Shown here piece by piece: positions 47,997 to 54,525 of a stretch of DNA of 54,525 nt. The notes below the pieces were generated by a model. That model saw only the letters and a program-made list of their open reading frames with translations. It did no database searches and was not told the DNA's origin. A program made the position numbers and the translations under genes. The stretch covers positions 1 to 54,525 of the forward strand of contig JAGWTP010000011.1 in NCBI GenBank assembly GCA_028868895.1, written 5' to 3'. Position 1 is the first letter of the stretch. The number at the start of each line of letters is the position of its first letter. The stretch is from Burkholderiales bacterium (lineage in GTDB: Bacteria > Pseudomonadota > Gammaproteobacteria > Burkholderiales > Burkholderiaceae_C).

Positions 47997-48634
47997 CGGC
48001 CGACACCACGCACCTGCTCTACTTGCACGGCTTTCGCTCGTCGCCGCAATCGGCCAAGGCGCGGATCACCGCAGCGTGGGTGCAGCAGCACCAGCCGGAC
48101 CTGACTTGGTGGTGCCCGCAACTGCCGCCGTCGCCGCGCGAGGCGATGCAGATGCTGCTCGATCGGCTGGCCGGCTGGCCCGCGGCGCAGACCGGCGTGA
48201 TCGGCAGCTCGCTCGGCGGCTACTACGCCACCGCGCTGGCCGAGCGGCTCGGCTGCCGGGCGGTGCTGCTCAACCCCGCGATCGAGCCCGCACGCGACCT
48301 GGCGCAGCACATCGGCGAAACCACCGCCTGGCACAGCGACGCGCGCTTGTACTTTCGCGCCGAGTACATCGACGAATTGCGCGCGATCGCACCCGCCGCA
48401 CTGACCCGGCCCGAGCGCTACTTCGCCATCATCGCCAAGGGTGACGAAGTGCTGAGCTGGGTCGAGATGAGCGCGCGTTACCGCGGCTGCCGGGTCGAGC
48501 TGCTCGAAGGCGGCGACCACGCACTGAGCGATTTCGCAGACCACCTGCCCGAGGTCTTGGCCTTCCTCGGGCTGCGCAACCCCGCTACCAGTGGACGAGG
48601 GTCCAGATCACCCGCCCCCAGACCTCGACGTTGA
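47993..48634 (+). CDS. YqiA/YcfP family alpha/beta-hydrolase (esterase)
   Basis: 213 residues. The fold opens LLYLHGFRSSPQS; the nucleophile elbow is GSSLGGYY, with the acid in KGDEVLSW and the histidine in GGDHALSDF. E. coli YqiA (about 193 residues) hydrolyses acyl-CoA and nitrophenyl esters. The last 15-20 residues (ATSGRGSRSPAPRPRR) are not family sequence and run into the antisense 3' end of the next gene. It is coupled to mpl by ATGA. Confidence 0.9.
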   Translation: MTADTTHLLYLHGFRSSPQSAKARITAAWVQQHQPDLTWWCPQLPPSPREAMQMLLDRLAGWPAAQTGVIGSSLGGYYATALAERLGCRAVLLNPAIEPARDLAQHIGETTAWHSDARLYFRAEYIDELRAIAPAALTRPERYFAIIAKGDEVLSWVEMSARYRGCRVELLEGGDHALSDFADHLPEVLAFLGLRNPATSGRGSRSPAPRPRR

Positions 48635-48791
48635 ACCACAGCAGCAGCGCCATGGTGGTGCCGCGACGCAGCGAGCGGGCCCGCTCGAGCCAGACGTTGA
48701 TGTCGAACGCGATGAACAGCACGAAGCTCAGCAGCGAGCCCGCGGCGAGCAGCGCCGACAGCACGCCGATGATCCAGCGGAAGACGGTCAT
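48585..48791 (-). CDS. Small membrane protein, 68 residues
   Basis: Two hydrophobic segments (about 5-28 and 46-66) separated by a basic loop (RARSLRRG). GAAGGA lies at a proper distance before the ATG at 48791. It is the last of three linked genes, lpxC, the 61-residue gene and this one, with 10-base gaps. Its 3' end overlaps the yqiA 3' end by 50 bases. I do not recognise a family. Confidence 0.75.
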   Translation of the reverse strand: MTVFRWIIGVLSALLAAGSLLSFVLFIAFDINVWLERARSLRRGTTMALLLWFNVEVWGRVIWTLVHW

Positions 48792-48801
48792 TCGGCGTCC
48801 T

Positions 48802-48987
48802 TCAAAAAATTGTCGCCATGCGCTCGGCGATCAGCACGGCGAAGAAACCGAGCCCGGCGATCACCGTCCATTTGACGATGCGAACGCCAAGCTCGCGATA
48901 GCGCTGCCGGCCGGTGGTCGCGTACAGCGTGAAGCACACCAATCCCGCCCCCAGCAGCACCAAGACGACGAAGCGCGCCAGCAGCAT
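48802..48987 (-). CDS. Small membrane protein, 61 residues
   Basis: Starts MLLARF at 48987, 10 bases after the lpxC stop. Two hydrophobic segments (about 3-23 and 39-55) flank a basic loop (TGRQRYRELGVRIVK). Length and spacing suggest real translation together with lpxC. I do not recognise a family and propose no function. Confidence 0.7.
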   Translation of the reverse strand: MLLARFVVLVLLGAGLVCFTLYATTGRQRYRELGVRIVKWTVIAGLGFFAVLIAERMATIF

Positions 48988-48997
48988 CGGCGGCGGT

Positions 48998-49933
48998 CTA
49001 CCAGGCGGGGGCCAGTTCGGCCAGGCCGGCCGGCGCCTGGCTCGCATCGAGGAAGCTGACGCGCTCGAAGTTGCCCGGCTCGGCCAGCACCGCGCGCAGC
49101 AGCTTGTTGTTCAGATCGTGGCCGGAGCGGAACGCGCTGTAGGCGCCGATCATCGGGTGGCCGATCACCAGCATGTCGCCGATCGCGTCGAGGATCTTGT
49201 GTTTGACGATCTCGTCGTCGTAGCGCAGCCCGCCGTCGTTGAGGACCTTGTAGTCGTCGATCACGAGCGCGTTGTCCATGCTGCCGCCCAGCGCCAGGCC
49301 GCGCGCGCGCATCATTTCCACGTCTTTCGTGAAGCCCAGCGTGCGCGCCCGCGCGATCTCCTGCTTGTAGCGCCCCGAACCCATGTCGAAGGTGACGCGC
49401 TGGCCGGTCTGGTCGATCGCCGGGTGGTCGAAGTCGATCTCGAAGCTGAGCTTGTAGCCGTCGAACGGCTCGAGCCGCGCCCACTTCAGCGACGGCCCCG
49501 CGCCTTCGCGCACCTCGACCACGCGCTTGATGCGCACGAAGCGCTTCGGTGCGCTCTGCAACTCGATGCCGGCGCTCTGAAGCAGGAACACGAAGCTCGC
49601 CGCCGAGCCGTCGAGGATCGGCACCTCTTCGCCGTTGATGTCGACGATCAGGTTGTCCAGCCCGAGGCCGGCGCAGGCCGACAGCAGGTGCTCGATCGTC
49701 TTGACCTTCGGCGCGCCCGGGTCGCCGCCGGCCGACAGCGTGGTCGCCAGCCGCGTGTCGGTGATCCACAGCGCATTGACCCGGATCTCGACCGGCAGCG
49801 CCAGATCGACGCGACGGAACACGATGCCGGTGTCGACCGCCGCGGGCCGCAGCGTGAGCTCGACCCGCTGGCCGCCGTGCAGGCCGACGCCGACCGCGCG
49901 GGTCATCGACTTGAGGGTGCGTTGCGCGAGCAT
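48998..49933 (-). CDS. lpxC: UDP-3-O-acyl-N-acetylglucosamine deacetylase
   Basis: 311-residue zinc enzyme for the committed step of lipid A synthesis. Zinc-site histidine H82 is in [13 protein letters not shown], with the [10 protein letters not shown] histidine and aspartate and the catalytic GHDLNNKLL region. The ATG at 49933 (MLAQRTLKS) matches the family start; a TTG at 49942 is less likely. No strong ribosome site is visible. In many relatives it follows ftsZ closely; here a DUF4143 ATPase gene intervenes 24 bases upstream. Confidence 0.97.
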   Translation of the reverse strand: MLAQRTLKSMTRAVGVGLHGGQRVELTLRPAAVDTGIVFRRVDLALPVEIRVNALWITDTRLATTLSAGGDPGAPKVKTIEHLLSACAGLGLDNLIVDINGEEVPILDGSAASFVFLLQSAGIELQSAPKRFVRIKRVVEVREGAGPSLKWARLEPFDGYKLSFEIDFDHPAIDQTGQRVTFDMGSGRYKQEIARARTLGFTKDVEMMRARGLALGGSMDNALVIDDYKVLNDGGLRYDDEIVKHKILDAIGDMLVIGHPMIGAYSAFRSGHDLNNKLLRAVLAEPGNFERVSFLDASQAPAGLAELAPAW

Positions 49934-49957
49934 GGGCGGCAATTGTCGCGGAAAAGG

Positions 49958-51106
49958 TCAGGGACCGAGCAGCGCCGACAGCGCAACGACCTCGACGCGC
50001 TCGGCCAGGCGATAGCGTCTAGTGCCCGGGTAGACGACATACAGAACGTCAAGCGACAGGTCTGCGAGTGCCGCGCGCATCGACGGCGTCAGCGTCGGCG
50101 CGTCCGCCCGCTTGAATTCGACGCCCACGCGCCGGCCGTCCTTGAACATCAGCAGATCGAGTTCGGCGCCGCCGTGAGTCGCCCAGAAGTAGGCCGCGTC
50201 GGGCCGCGCGATGCGCAGCACCTGGTCCAGCGCAAAGCCTTCCCACGAGGCACCGCTCTTCGGGTGGCGGGCCAGCGCGGCCGGGTCATTGATGCCCAGC
50301 AGTTCGTGCAGCAACCCGCAGTCGCGCACGTAGACCTTCGGTGCCTTCACCTGGCGCTTGCCGAGATTGGCATGCCACGGTTGCAGTTGGCGCACCAGGA
50401 ACGCCTGGGTCAGCCAGTCCAGGTACCGCCGCACCGTGCTCTCGTTGACGCCCAGCGAGCGCGCCGGGTCGGCCGCATTCCAGATCTGCCCGTGGTAGTG
50501 CGCGAGCATCGACCAGAACCTGTGCATCGCCGCCGGCGGCGCACCGATGCCGAGCCGCGGCAGGTCGCGTTCCACCAGCGTGCGGATGAACTCGCGTCTC
50601 CAGATGCGGCTCGCCGCATCGTCGGCGGCGGTATAGGAGCGTGGAAATCCGCCACGCCACCACAGCGCCGCCGATCCCGCGGCGCCGGTTTCATCCAGCG
50701 TGAAGCCGCCGGTTTCGATCACTTCGATCCGACCTGCGAGAGACTCGCTGCTCTGGCGCAGCAAGGCCGGCGAAGCGCTGCCGAGCAACAGGAAGCGCGC
50801 CGGCGCTCCGGGTCGATCGGCGAGCACGCGCAGCGGCTTGAACAGCTCGGGCGCATGCTGCACTTCGTCGATCACGACGAGACCGCGCAGGTCTTTCAGC
50901 GCGATCATCGGTTCGGCGAGTTGGGCTTCGACCTGAGGGTCTTCGAGATCGAAGTAGCTGGCCGAGTCGGGGGCCATCAAGGATCGGGCCAGCGTGGTCT
51001 TGCCGACCTGCCGCGGCCCGATCAGCGCGACGGCCGGGCTGCGCGCCAGCGCGGCGCGAACTTCGTGCTGGAGCGCGACGCGATCGACCATCGCCGAACT
51101 GTACAT
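49958..51106 (-). CDS. AAA ATPase with DUF4143 C-terminal domain
   Basis: 382 residues. Walker A is GPRQVGKTT (30-38), Walker B VVIDE (78-81) and a sensor-like GSASP follows (109-113). A winged-helix segment (about 208-240; LGVNESTVRRYLDWL) leads into the DUF4143 domain, which has a PD-(D/E)xK-like pattern: E289, E315/D317, and E330-x-K332. The family is common, with no settled function; some members are thought to act as mobile or defence-associated ATPases. It lies between ftsZ and lpxC with its own palindrome at the start and a long palindrome behind it. Confidence 0.9.
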   Translation of the reverse strand: MYSSAMVDRVALQHEVRAALARSPAVALIGPRQVGKTTLARSLMAPDSASYFDLEDPQVEAQLAEPMIALKDLRGLVVIDEVQHAPELFKPLRVLADRPGAPARFLLLGSASPALLRQSSESLAGRIEVIETGGFTLDETGAAGSAALWWRGGFPRSYTAADDAASRIWRREFIRTLVERDLPRLGIGAPPAAMHRFWSMLAHYHGQIWNAADPARSLGVNESTVRRYLDWLTQAFLVRQLQPWHANLGKRQVKAPKVYVRDCGLLHELLGINDPAALARHPKSGASWEGFALDQVLRIARPDAAYFWATHGGAELDLLMFKDGRRVGVEFKRADAPTLTPSMRAALADLSLDVLYVVYPGTRRYRLAERVEVVALSALLGP

Positions 51107-51107
51107 T

Positions 51108-51136
51108 GATATTCCCGTATGAAATGCGGGAATTTC
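51108..51136. promoter_or_regulatory. Palindromic operator at the start of the DUF4143 gene
   Basis: GATATTCCCG-N9-CGGGAATTTC, ten-base arms with one mismatch (core ATTCCCG/CGGGAAT perfect), directly abutting the ATG at 51106. A repressor bound here would block initiation. The winged helix of the encoded protein makes autoregulation possible, but that is inference. Confidence 0.6.
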
Positions 51137-51197
51137 AAGATATCCGTCGATCGATGAAGTCGATGAACGCGCCGCACCCGAGCGCGATCAATCGTCG

Positions 51198-51324
51198 ATT
51201 GACGCGCTCAAAAGCGTAGCGAGCAAGGCCGAGGTGCGTCCCGCAGGAGCGCAGCCGTACTACCTGTACGGCGAGCACCTCCGGACACACCTCGGCCTGC
51301 GCAGTAGCTTATGAGTGCGTCAAT
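51198..51324. repeat. 127-bp quasi-palindrome between ftsZ and the DUF4143 gene
   Basis: Outer arms ATTGACGC (51198-51205) and GCGTCAAT (51317-51324) are perfect. Further pairs are GCTCAAAAGC with GCTTATGAGT, GGCCGAGGTG with CACCTCGGCC, and a central GCCGTAC-TACCT-GTACGGC (51254-51272). All share a centre near 51262. The right arm contains the ftsZ stop codon (51320-51322). As RNA it would form one long hairpin. Confidence 0.85.
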
Positions 51325-52528
51325 CCGCCTGCTTGCGCAAGAACGCCGGGATCTCGATCTCGTCCATGCCGTTGCTCGCCAGCGCGTCGACCTTGGCCGC
51401 GGCGGTGCGGCCGTTGCGCCACACGCTCGGCGTGGTCAGCGCGCTGTAGTCGTGGGCCGGCGCCGCGCCCTGCATCGGGCTGTTCAACGCGTTCTGCAGG
51501 ATCGGTAGGTCGTGCGTGCCGGTGCGTTGCATCGGCACGCTGTGGACCACGCTGATCGGCGTGTGCACGCGCTTGGCCGGCGACAGGCCGGTGGCGATCA
51601 CGGTCACGCGCAGCTGGTCGCCCAGCGTTTCGTCGTAGGCGGTGCCGTAGATCACGTGGGCGTCGTCGGCGGCGTAGCGGCGGATCGTGTTCATCGCGTT
51701 GCGGCTCTCGGCCAGCTTGAAGGTGTTGCGGTTGGCCGCGATCAGCACCAGCACGCCGCGCGCACCCGACAGGTCGATGCCTTCGAGCAGCGGGCAGGCC
51801 ACCGCGGACTCGGCGGCCTTGATGGCGCGGTCCGGGCCGCCGGCCTGCGCCGTGCCCATCATCGCCTTGCCCGGCTCGCTCATCACGGTCTTCACGTCTT
51901 CGAAGTCGACGTTGACCAGCCCCGGCATGTGGATGATGTCGCTGATCCCGCCCACGGCGTTCTTGAGCACGTCGTTGGCGTGCGCGAACGCCTGGTCCTG
52001 CGTGATGTCGTCGCCGAGCACGTCGAGCAGCTTGTCGTTCAGGATCACGATCAGCGAGTCGACATTGGCCTCGAGTTCGGCCAGGCCGGCATCGGCCGCC
52101 TTCATGCGCCGGTTGCCCTCGAACTCGAACGGCTTGGTCACCACGCCCACCGTCAGGATGCCCATCTCCTTGGCCACGCGCGCGATCACCGGCGCGGCGC
52201 CGGTGCCGGTGCCGCCGCCCATGCCGGCGGTGATGAACAGCATGTGCGCGCCGGCGATCGCCTGCTTGATGTTCTCGACCGCGTCCTCGGCCGCCGCGCG
52301 CCCCATCTCGGGCTTGCTGCCGGCGCCCAAGCCCGTCTTGCCGAGCTGGACCAGCATGCCCGCGCTGCTGCGGTGCAGGGCCTGGGCGTCGGTGTTGGCG
52401 CAGATGAACTCCACGCCCTGGACGCCTTGGCCGATCATGTGCTCGACCGCGTTGCCGCCGCCACCGCCGACGCCGATCACCTTGATCTGCGTGCCGTCGT
52501 CGAATTCGTCGATGATTTCAATGGGCAT
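51320..52528 (-). CDS. ftsZ: Cell division protein FtsZ
   Basis: 402-residue tubulin-like GTPase that forms the division ring. The GTP motif GGGTGTG is at 104-110, the N-terminal glycine loop GVGGGGGNAVEHM is intact, and the T7 loop NVDFEDVK is present. The linker is short and the C-terminal peptide DEIEIPAFLRKQAD is the FtsA/ZipA-binding tail. AGGAGG precedes the ATG at 52528. Its stop lies inside a long palindrome. Confidence 0.98.
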   Translation of the reverse strand: MPIEIIDEFDDGTQIKVIGVGGGGGNAVEHMIGQGVQGVEFICANTDAQALHRSSAGMLVQLGKTGLGAGSKPEMGRAAAEDAVENIKQAIAGAHMLFITAGMGGGTGTGAAPVIARVAKEMGILTVGVVTKPFEFEGNRRMKAADAGLAELEANVDSLIVILNDKLLDVLGDDITQDQAFAHANDVLKNAVGGISDIIHMPGLVNVDFEDVKTVMSEPGKAMMGTAQAGGPDRAIKAAESAVACPLLEGIDLSGARGVLVLIAANRNTFKLAESRNAMNTIRRYAADDAHVIYGTAYDETLGDQLRVTVIATGLSPAKRVHTPISVVHSVPMQRTGTHDLPILQNALNSPMQGAAPAHDYSALTTPSVWRNGRTAAAKVDALASNGMDEIEIPAFLRKQAD

Positions 52529-52597
52529 GTGAGCCTCCTGAAGAAAGTTGCAGTTGCCGTGGTTGAAACGCGGGGCCTCTAAGTCAGCGGGCCCCTC

Positions 52598-53827
52598 CTA
52601 GAAATTCCCGAGAAACCAGTCCTTGGCGCGACCGACCAGGTTCTTCACCGAGCCGGCCTGCGCCGCCGCCTTGTAGCCGCGCGAGCGCGCCTGTCGCGCC
52701 TCCTCCAGCAGCCCCATCACCGTGGCCGAGCGCGGATTCGCCACCATGTCGGCCAGCGGCCCGCCGTACAGCGGCAGGCCCTTGCGCACGGGTTTGAGGA
52801 AGATGTCCTCGCCGAGCTCGACCATGCCCGGCATCACCGCGCTGCCGCCGGTGAGCACCATGCCGCTGGACAGCAGTTCCTCGTAGCCGCTCTCGCGCAC
52901 CACCTGCTGGACGAGCGAGAAGATCTCCTCGACGCGCGGCTCGATCACCCCGGCCAGCGCCTGGCGGCTCAACATGCGCGGCGCGCGGTCGCCGAGTCCG
53001 GGCACCTCGACCTGGTCGGCGGGGTCGGCCAGGAGCTGCTTGGCCACGCCATGCTCGACCTTGATCTCCTCGGCGTCCTTGGTCGGCGTGCGCAGCGCCA
53101 TCGCGATGTCGCTGGTGATGAGGTCGCCGGCGATCGGGATCACCGCGGTGTGGCGCACGCTGCCGTCGGTGTAGATCTGGACGTCGGTGGTGCCGGCGCC
53201 GATGTCGACCACCGCCACGCCCAGGCTCTTCTCGTCGGGCGTGAGCACGGCGCTGGCGCTGGCGCTGGGGTTGAGCACCAGGCGCTCCACTTCCAGCCCG
53301 CAGCGGCGCACGCACTTGAGGATGTTCTCGGCCGCGCTCTGCGCGCCGGTGACGATGTGGACCTTGACCTCGAGCCGGCTGCCGCTCATGCCGATCGGCT
53401 CCTTGACCTCGTGGCCGTCGATCACGAACTCCTGCGGCTCCACGAGCAGCAGCCGCTGATCGTTGGGGATGTTGATCGCCTTGGCGGTCTCGACGACGCG
53501 CGCCACGTCCACCGGCGTGACCTCGCGGTTGTCGCGCACGATGACCATGCCGGTGCTGTTCTGGCCGCGGATGTGGCTGCCGGTGATGCCGGTGTAGACG
53601 CGCTCGATCTTGCAGGCGGCCATCATCTCGGCCTCTTTCAGCGCCTGCTGGATGCTCTGCACGGTGGCGTCGATGTTGACGACCACGCCGCGCTTGAGGC
53701 CGTGCGAACTGGCCACGCCCAGGCCGGCGACGCGCAGCTCGCCGCCGACGACCTCGGCCACCACCGCCATCACCTTGGCGGTGCCGATGTCGAGTCCGAC
53801 GACGAGGTCCTTGTAGTCTTTGGCCAC
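52598..53827 (-). CDS. ftsA: Cell division protein FtsA
   Basis: 409-residue actin-like ATPase that tethers FtsZ to the membrane. The phosphate-1 loop GLDIGTAKVMAVV and phosphate-2 loop VDIGAGTTDVQIY are present, the 1C subdomain lies in between, and the C-terminal amphipathic helix (KNLVGRAKDWFLGNF) is intact. It lies 69 bases before ftsZ and 15 after ftsQ, the conserved order. Confidence 0.98.
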   Translation of the reverse strand: MAKDYKDLVVGLDIGTAKVMAVVAEVVGGELRVAGLGVASSHGLKRGVVVNIDATVQSIQQALKEAEMMAACKIERVYTGITGSHIRGQNSTGMVIVRDNREVTPVDVARVVETAKAINIPNDQRLLLVEPQEFVIDGHEVKEPIGMSGSRLEVKVHIVTGAQSAAENILKCVRRCGLEVERLVLNPSASASAVLTPDEKSLGVAVVDIGAGTTDVQIYTDGSVRHTAVIPIAGDLITSDIAMALRTPTKDAEEIKVEHGVAKQLLADPADQVEVPGLGDRAPRMLSRQALAGVIEPRVEEIFSLVQQVVRESGYEELLSSGMVLTGGSAVMPGMVELGEDIFLKPVRKGLPLYGGPLADMVANPRSATVMGLLEEARQARSRGYKAAAQAGSVKNLVGRAKDWFLGNF

Positions 53828-53842
53828 GTTGCTTCCTTGATC

Positions 53843-54525
53843 TCAATGCTTGGCCGCGGGCGCCGCGGACGGGGCGCCGGAACCGTCCTGCAGCCGCACG
53901 GCGTAGCCGTCGGCGTGCCGCAGGTCGGCGTATGCGAACGGGTGGCGATTGCCGCCGGTGACCTGGGTCACGGTGCGCACGAAGCGGGCGGTGCGGGCCA
54001 GCACCTCGTCGTCGCTGCCGCGGCCGAGCTCGACCTCGGCGCCGTCGTCCAGCTGCACCTGCCACGAACCACGCACCGACTCGGTGAGCGCGGTGGGCTC
54101 GACGCCCAACGGGCTGAACGCCGGCACCAGGCGGCGGTACATCGCCAGGATCTGCGGCGCGGCCGATTCGGCGCCGCTGAAGTCCGGCAACTGGTCTTCG
54201 TCGACGTCGCCGAGGTTGGCGTCGAACACCTCGCCGAAGGAGTTGACCAGCCGGTCATCGCCCTCGTCGCCCTTCCAGACCGCCACCGGCTTGTGCTCTT
54301 CGAGCTGCACCACCAACCGGTTCGGCCAGACCTTGCGCACCACCGCGTGGCGCACCCAGGGCACGGCCTCGAAGGCCTCGCGGGCCGACTGCAGGTCCAG
54401 CGTGAAGAAATTGCCGGCCAGGCGCGGCGCCACGTTGGCGCGCACCGTGGCCGCGTTGTTGTGCGAGACATCACCTTCCAGTCGGATCTGGCGCAGCGTG
54501 AACATCGGCTGGCGCGCCAGCCAGT
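53843..54525 (-). CDS. ftsQ: Cell division protein FtsQ (5' end beyond the window)
   Basis: C-terminal part of FtsQ, at least 227 residues, continuing past the window edge: the six codons upstream of the internal ATG at 54505 read WLARQP, matching the stretch just before the POTRA domain. The POTRA domain (FTLRQIRLEGDVSHNN, then PWVRHAVVRKVWPNRLVVQLEEHKPVAVW) and beta domain are present; the cytoplasmic tail and membrane helix lie outside. FtsQ links early and late division proteins with FtsB and FtsL. Confidence 0.95.
   Translation of the reverse strand, partial: WLARQPMFTLRQIRLEGDVSHNNAATVRANVAPRLAGNFFTLDLQSAREAFEAVPWVRHAVVRKVWPNRLVVQLEEHKPVAVWKGDEGDDRLVNSFGEVFDANLGDVDEDQLPDFSGAESAAPQILAMYRRLVPAFSPLGVEPTALTESVRGSWQVQLDDGAEVELGRGSDDEVLARTARFVRTVTQVTGGNRHPFAYADLRHADGYAVRLQDGSGAPSAAPAAKH

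Noticed and set aside
49943-51324. DUF4143 region as an integrated phage or insertion sequence
   Set aside because: No integrase, transposase, target duplication or terminal repeats around the whole unit; only the gene and local palindromes are visible.

Overview
The window is a GC-rich chromosomal segment packed with core genes. Gene content and order point to a betaproteobacterium of the order Burkholderiales, in the Rubrivivax/Leptothrix/Methylibium/Ideonella neighbourhood; this placement is inferred from gene order and protein character, not from a database search. Evidence includes a DUF2244-ctaC-ctaD-ctaG-coxC cytochrome oxidase cluster with a DUF2909 'twin transmembrane' gene in front of SURF1, a yqgE-ruvX-pyrR-pyrB-pyrC' run, a PilGHIJ-ChpA chemosensory cluster, and the ftsQAZ/lpxC end of the division and cell-wall cluster. 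I see no phage, insertion sequence, CRISPR array, tRNA or rRNA.

Layout, left to right. 1-9.0 kb: DUF4826-like and pirin genes (minus), ychF (plus), a large MASE1-CHASE-PAS hybrid histidine kinase (plus), PAP2 phosphatase and rdgC (minus), and rpoH (plus) behind a CIRCE (HrcA) operator. 9.0-20.2 kb: aa3-type cytochrome c oxidase biogenesis on the minus strand, in two blocks. The first is DUF2244, ctaC (with fused cytochrome c), ctaD, a 37-residue assembly protein, ctaG, DUF2970 and coxC. The second is SURF1, a Sco-like protein, ctaA, ctaB and SCO1. A BioC-like methyltransferase lies upstream. 20.2-25.7 kb: comF and trmL (plus), a rhodanese-grxC-secB-gpsA run followed by a Bug receptor (minus), and gpmA (plus). 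25.7-31.8 kb: yqgE-ruvX-pyrR-pyrB-pyrC'-plsC, mostly with overlapping stop and start codons, and divergent phrB. 31.9-43.4 kb: a type IV pilus chemosensory operon (pilG, pilH, pilI, pilJ, a 2120-residue CheA) ending in a diguanylate cyclase, with rubredoxin at its upstream end. 43.6-48.6 kb: thiD, hemL, a HAD hydrolase, mpl and yqiA (plus). 48.6-54.5 kb: ftsQ (cut by the window edge), ftsA, ftsZ, an inserted DUF4143 ATPase, lpxC and two small membrane proteins (minus).

How the genes work together. CtaC, CtaD and CoxC are the oxidase core. CtaA and CtaB make heme A; CtaG, SCO1 and probably the Sco-like protein deliver copper; SURF1 and the 37-residue protein assist assembly. PyrB with the catalytically dead PyrC' should form the holo aspartate transcarbamoylase. 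The Pil proteins form a signalling pathway for twitching motility, and the terminal GGDEF gene may tie it to c-di-GMP. Mpl recycles murein peptides and LpxC commits lipid A synthesis, next to the FtsQ/A/Z division proteins.

The points that most deserve a second look are non-coding or structural. They are a CIRCE site overlapping an extended -10 promoter of rpoH; two copies of a double-hairpin repeat that each begin at the stop codon of a minus-strand gene and show compensatory base changes; a 127-bp quasi-palindrome at the ftsZ stop codon; and a DUF4143 ATPase/nuclease-like gene with its own palindromic operator placed between ftsZ and lpxC. No complete new multi-gene system is evident.
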